64,000 bases of DNA. It comes from Ricordea florida. Its lineage: Eukaryota; Cnidaria; Anthozoa; Corallimorpharia; Ricordeidae. Made by a program: the position numbers and the translations under genes. The stretch spans positions 9,612,378 through 9,676,377 of the forward strand of contig OX453279.1 in the NCBI GenBank assembly GCA_949710005.1. Direction: 5' to 3'. Positions 52,401 through 58,400 of this stretch are shown one piece after another; positions within the stretch are counted from its first letter, which is position 1, and each line of letters starts with the position of its first letter. Under the pieces are notes generated by a model. It worked only from the letters and a program-made list of their open reading frames with translations. It had not been told where the DNA came from and ran no database searches.

Positions 52401-55400
52401 TGCGCAAAGTCCTCCCAGTTTTGATGCTGATACTGAAGTGTCCATGGTGGAGGGAATGCTGACACTTCTGGTTACACTCTTAAGCACACGACTCAATCTA
52501 GGTCAGTAACAATTACATCTACTTGTGTTCTTTCTAACTACCTTCCTTGCATCCAAGGGCGTAGCGTCCATATACGCACATACGCCCGTGCGTACAGCTG
52601 AAACCTGGAGAAAAATTATTTTTTTTATTCCTTGAAAGCATTTTTATCATTAAATCGGGATGACTTATAAATTTTTCGCATTGTATTGGTGTCTTTGTAT
52701 CAGTATTTCCTTTATCCTTTTATTAGTCCATAAATGGACAAGAAACGTTAAACGTTCCTTCCCGGGCGTACACCTTCAAAATCTCACACATTACGCCTGG
52801 CATCGTGAACCAAGAACCTGTGCCAACACTACCAAGTGATAGAAAGATGTATCCATCAAGCAGTTGTCTCCATTTTATGGCACACTTTGCTTTTCTATCT
52901 TTCTATTCCTCTTTTCCCATAAAGCTGCACTGTATCTAAAGAAGCCCACACGACCAGATCTTATCCAGGTTTCTTTGGCATGAAGCAGCATAGTTAAGTT
53001 CTCTTGAATGGGATGCTAGACCCTCACAGGTTCCAACATTATATCACAAGTGTTACTTGATTGTCTAAAAAAAGCGACATGGTGTAGAATTCAACCCCGG
53101 ACTTCGTGATTGGACGTACTTGGCTTTGTGTATGTGGTATAGGTTTCTTGGCAGAAGAATACCTTTTTCATTCTATATCCAGGGCTAAGAATTAACTCCA
53201 GTGCTTGGTGGCCAGTCGGGCCAGTTTCCTTGAATTCTTAGTGGCCCATCCCAAAATGAAGTAGCCCTCGATTATTTTTTTTTTGAGAGTCACGTGGCAA
53301 TCACAAAATCAAAATCGCGTCTATATGTTGTGAATGTGGATCGCTCGTGAAATCACTGTTAAAACGACTCGGGATTTCCACTTCAGAACTAAAAATTCGC
53401 TAAAATGGATGATCTTAGAGTCCAGGCAAAGAAACGAAGAGAAAGATAGTCCAATTTAACTACATGTTGAGTTTTATTTTTAACTTTGTACTTCGCGTTA
53501 TTTACATTGCAGTTTTTCGAAATTCTGTAGCATAGTCGCTCATTGGGCGTTCAAACCTTAAGTTTTGGTAGCCCTGGTCAGTTTTAACTCACCACTGGCG
53601 ACCGTGCGACCGACAGTTTTTAGCCCTGTATATCTTCCTCTGATGTTCTTTACAAGGCGCAGGAATAGGGCCTCTTCGGTGGATACCGTTGCGTCCCATC
53701 ACTGTTGTTGCAGTTCGGTTCCTGAACTTGGCATCCAAAACAGGATGACACTAGATTGGACGCTGTTATCTTGAATCCTTCCCTCCTCCTATCCCCCAAA
53801 ATAGGTAACAATTAATCAGGCTCGGGTTGTTCGAAGCAGGGTTTAGGTAACCTAGGGTTAGTGCGAAATTTAAATGAAGATTTGAGAGCTTAAAAAGCAC
53901 ATTTAGTATAATTCTTTTTTTAATACAATCTGATGATTGTATGCTCTGAAAAAAAAATAGAAAGTTATCGGAGAAAATGCTTTTTAACATGAGGAAAAGA
54001 AACCCGGGTTAAAATTTAACCTTGGATTAGCGCTAATCGGTCTTCGAACAACCGGCCCCGGTGACCTCTAAGTTTCATTTTCCGATAGGGATTCGTTGCA
54101 AAAAACAGCCACTCCGTGGAGATGCCACTACAAATTCCCATCTATCTTACATTCCTCAATTACTCTGTACTCTTTGATGATTCTGTGACTCTTACATACT
54201 AAAATATACGTCTTTCTTGTCGATCTGTGTCATGTCTTAGGTCTCAGCGATAAGGAGATCCTACGCCAGGAGATGGTGGCTCAGCTTTGTATGGGAGACA
54301 AGACTCATAGCCAATTGATTGATCTGATATCCTTCTCTAGACCAAATGTATTTGCATTAAAGAGTAGATTTCAGTTTCTAAGAAAGTTATCTTAAATCAG
54401 TAAGCTGAGTAAGGAAATCGCAGGAAAACATAACGTCTTACTACTTAAATCTTGAATTTATCAAAGCTGGAACTTGAACAAAAACGAAATCTAAATTTTA
54501 CTCCTCGCTGTGTTTCTGAAGTTAAGACTGACTGGACTAAAGTGTTTCATTTAACAAATCAACACTCTTTTGCTTGGTCTGCAATCTTGTAGATCATAGG
54601 ATGAGGTCACAAATGGACCAAACCTCAAAAACGAACTGTGTACCGCAGAAGAAGGGTCTCTTTGCAAAGTTTGGAACGTTTTATGGCGTCATTCCTAAGT
54701 CTATGAGAGTTTAGTATCACCCAACTAGTGGACTAATGCAAATGCCGCAGTCTGATTGGCTACGCTACTAGAGGACTATTGGTAATAGTTCTCGAGTACC
54801 GAAATTCGTGACGCTTGCTTTCGTTTTATTCCCAAATAAATATCTCTTCAACTGGTACTTGCGAACTGTATTATTGCCTTTTCTTTCTGACTAGTTGGGT
54901 GATACTAAAACAATTAGACCCTTCGCCCTCAAGGGCTACGGATCAAAAACCCATTCGGCTGTGTCTCATGGGCTATTGACCCGTAGGCCTTGCGGGCTAC
55001 GGGTCTAATTGTTTAGTAGACCCGGCATGCAGAGTGTTGCCTATTCGTTTTTAATATCATCGAGATTTAATGGTAAATGAGAGGGTGTCGAGATTCCTCA
55101 TTAACGTTTTTGTTAACTGTTGCTTTTGTGGTATAACACATTAGCTCTCAGCTCACATTTCAACTCTTGAAATAACCATTTCAATAAAAGGCCGTTCCCT
55201 TTGGCAATGTTCGTCCTCGTTGGTCTGAAAAGGTCCCTCAGTGGGAAAACCCTTAGCTTGTTTTCAGAGTACTGAATCAATAGATCCAAAAGAGAAAAAC
55301 CCTTGACAAACTGTACATTCCAGACAAACCAGGCCAGTGTCATAACACGCAGGAGTTTGAGAGAGTTCTTAGTGAGGTACGTGATGGTGATAGTGCAATA

Positions 55401-58400
55401 CGATCTATTATTATGTCTCTTAGTTAGTACGCGCGCTGTGATTGGTCAATTTAGCGGGCCGTACTTCACTGTACGGCCCACTAAATTCAAAAGTTTGTTT
55501 TGAGATAGTAAATATCTTAGTAAATATCTTACAAACCTCGTTTTCTCGGTCCGCACTGTAAGTTGCGGATGCTCGTCTTTTTCCGCTTAGATTTTTAGAT
55601 AAATTTTAGCGGAAAAACGCGGTCCATAACTTACAGTACGGACCTCGAACTCGGTTAGTAAGAGGTACTTACTTGCGTTCGCTTGGATGCGTATACTCAA
55701 GGTCACGGGTAATCATGTCATGTATGACCGCGGTGCATGATTTCTAAGGGTAATCATGTCAAGTTCGCGCGCTTTGTGAAGCTTGCCGTCAGTGAAGAAG
55801 CAAGAACATGACTTCTAGGTTTGCTTCGTTAATGTATAATTAAACAATTATTAGATTCGGATATTGTGACATCCATAATAACCAAGGTCTCTGTAAGGGT
55901 TATCAGCCTCAGCCTTCGGTTCGGTATCACAAAAACCTCATCCAATAATTGTTTATAATTTGTCATTAGGCTAAGTGTCTTAAACGGTATTATTATATAG
56001 ACGTGACTGTTTTACTGGGAATTACACCACTCGTAAAATTTATTTGAAACTACATCCAGGACCGTAGTGACATATTTTCCATATCCTCACCAGTGAGCAT
56101 ATCGACGACGTCATTTCCCGCCTTGCACGATTCAGTTTGTGTACAAAGCTGCCAAACGAACGTATTAATATGTTTTTGTCTATATACTGAATCGACAATT
56201 ACACGTTAGCTAGGAGATATGAAATTTATGTTCTCGTGGCAAGAAAAATATCTCACTCATTCACTGTGCTCACTCGTGAGATATTGTTCTTACCACTCAA
56301 ACTTAAAATTCATATCTTCTCGCCAATATCTTCTTTTTACCTCATTAGAAAATAACGGTACTTAAAATATGAAGCCTGTTCTGGGCATGGCATCAGAGAG
56401 ACATTCAGTGTTTGATATGGTATTCCACACTAGTGGTTCTTTAAGTAAATTACTGAACTATTTCATTTATTTGGTGCAACGTGGCTTATTGTATCTCTCA
56501 GTTAGTACGCGCGTTGTGATTGGTCAATTTAGCGGGACGTACTTCACTTTACGGCCCGCTAAATTCAAAATTTTGTTTTGGTCGCCAAAATGTCTCCAGA
56601 GATATGAATATCTTGCAAACCTCGTTTTCTCGGTCCGTACTGTAAGTTACGGATTCTCGTTTTTTTTCCGCTCGGATTTATGGCCCAAGCGCAGGCCATA
56701 AATCCGAGCGGGAAAAAAACGAGGATCCGTAATTTACAGTACGGACCGAGAAAACTCGGTTAGTAAGAGGTATGTTTGTGATCTGTCAGGTTGCTGATTA
56801 CAAAGCGCCGGGGTTTGAAAGTGGTGTGATGCAACAAGGCTGCTATGTTCCCAAAGGTGTGGTGCTAGTTTGTTATTGTCATAGCGATCATCTGCTCTGT
56901 TGAGTGTTTCCAACATTCAAACCTGTAGATGCCTCTCTCATATCCATTTGCTCATAGCAAACAAAACCCACTTATTCTTAGTCACTTAATATGTTCTCTC
57001 GTTGACAACTGACATTCTCTGGAGTGAGGCTGTATCTCTTTTGTATGCATTTTCAATACTCGATGACGTCATATGGAATGGCGCCCATATAATACTACTG
57101 TTTCCGATGGGAGAAGAATATAGACGATGTGGTAAATATAATTTCGGTCAATGTCCTTTCTGCTAAAATGGCGGGTTTGTGATTGTTGAAGTAAATTTGG
57201 TCGGTTTTGTGGCGACAATTCTTCTCCACGGGCAGAATTTCTCACTTGTCGTCATGTTGGAGCATGGTGACGTCAGCGCGTCGTTGCTTAACTATTTCTC
57301 GTTTCCCATCACTTCTTGAGCGGTGCCTAGATCATTTTTTTAACCATTGGGAGTATTTAGCCCTTAACTGCACAAAGCCTTTGGAATATGTTCCTGTGAG
57401 AAGGTTTTGGCGCTGTCGTGACGTCATTGAGCAGATAGAACGAAAACATGGCGGCGAGTGATATGTTTAAAATTGTAAAACTAAACACTTTGCATACATA
57501 CCTAGACTTAATTTAAAATTCATTCAGTGTCTTTTGTATCAAAACTACTTGTTAGCCGAGATTCACTGTCTTATACTTTTCGCGCTTTTTGCCTGTAAAA
57601 CATAAGTATGATATTGTTGCTTTTGTGTGTAACCGTATACGCGATCGTTTATTATCAACAGATTCTGTGTGGAAGAATGACTTTGATTTTGTTCATGTGT
57701 TGTTGAGAGCTGTGCAGAAACAAGATGCACAGTCAGCTCTGAGCCGTTACACTGCATAGTAAGTAAAGTTCAAAGGTGTCACCGTAGTACAGGATTTTAA
57801 GTCCTTAGGTAGTATTAGATCTGTGAAAATTCTTTGCACGTCCCTTACTGTTTGGTATGAGGACTTCAGCTTCATCTGTCGGTTTTTTTTTAATTTATGA
57901 GAAGCTACATACCGGAAATGTTCGATTTAGCGCCCAGCTATAAATAAGCGCCCCGCTTTGAATTCGTGCCCCTCGTTAGGCTTAAAATTTGGAAAAAGCG
58001 CCCCACTTCACATCAATCAATCAATCAAGTTATTTATTGTCGATAACGTGGGGAGTGGTCACCCAGTCTCCCGAGCCAGGGGCTCATGTAAGAAACGCTC
58101 GACATATATAATTACAACTACATGTACAAGGGCCTAACCACAACACCGGGTTCTCCATCCCCTACTTTTCGCGAACAGTGTGTGGGTTCTTTAACGTCCC
58201 ACAAAGTCATTACAAACAAGGGTTGTGAGACGGGACCTACGGTTTATCGTCCTTATCTGAGAAGACTAGAAAGTCTAACCATTTACAGATATCATTGCAA
58301 AGGCAGCACTTTCTCCTCAGTTTTCTAAAGACCTTGAGTGATGGTCCGGCCGAGGTTCGAACCCACGACCTCCCGCACGATAGTCCAGTGCTCTACCAAC

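Noticed and set aside
54241-54363. Exon 13 of UBR3 ending at GTATTT (54348) or GTAGAT (54364)
   Set aside because: The first gives the wrong phase for the next exon, and the second inserts residues without family support. The AT-AC join restores the conserved DLIP sequence.
57207-57461. 84-codon ORF as a gene
   Set aside because: No protein motif, low-complexity composition and position inside a UBR3 intron; it begins within CRE-like, repeat-like sequence.
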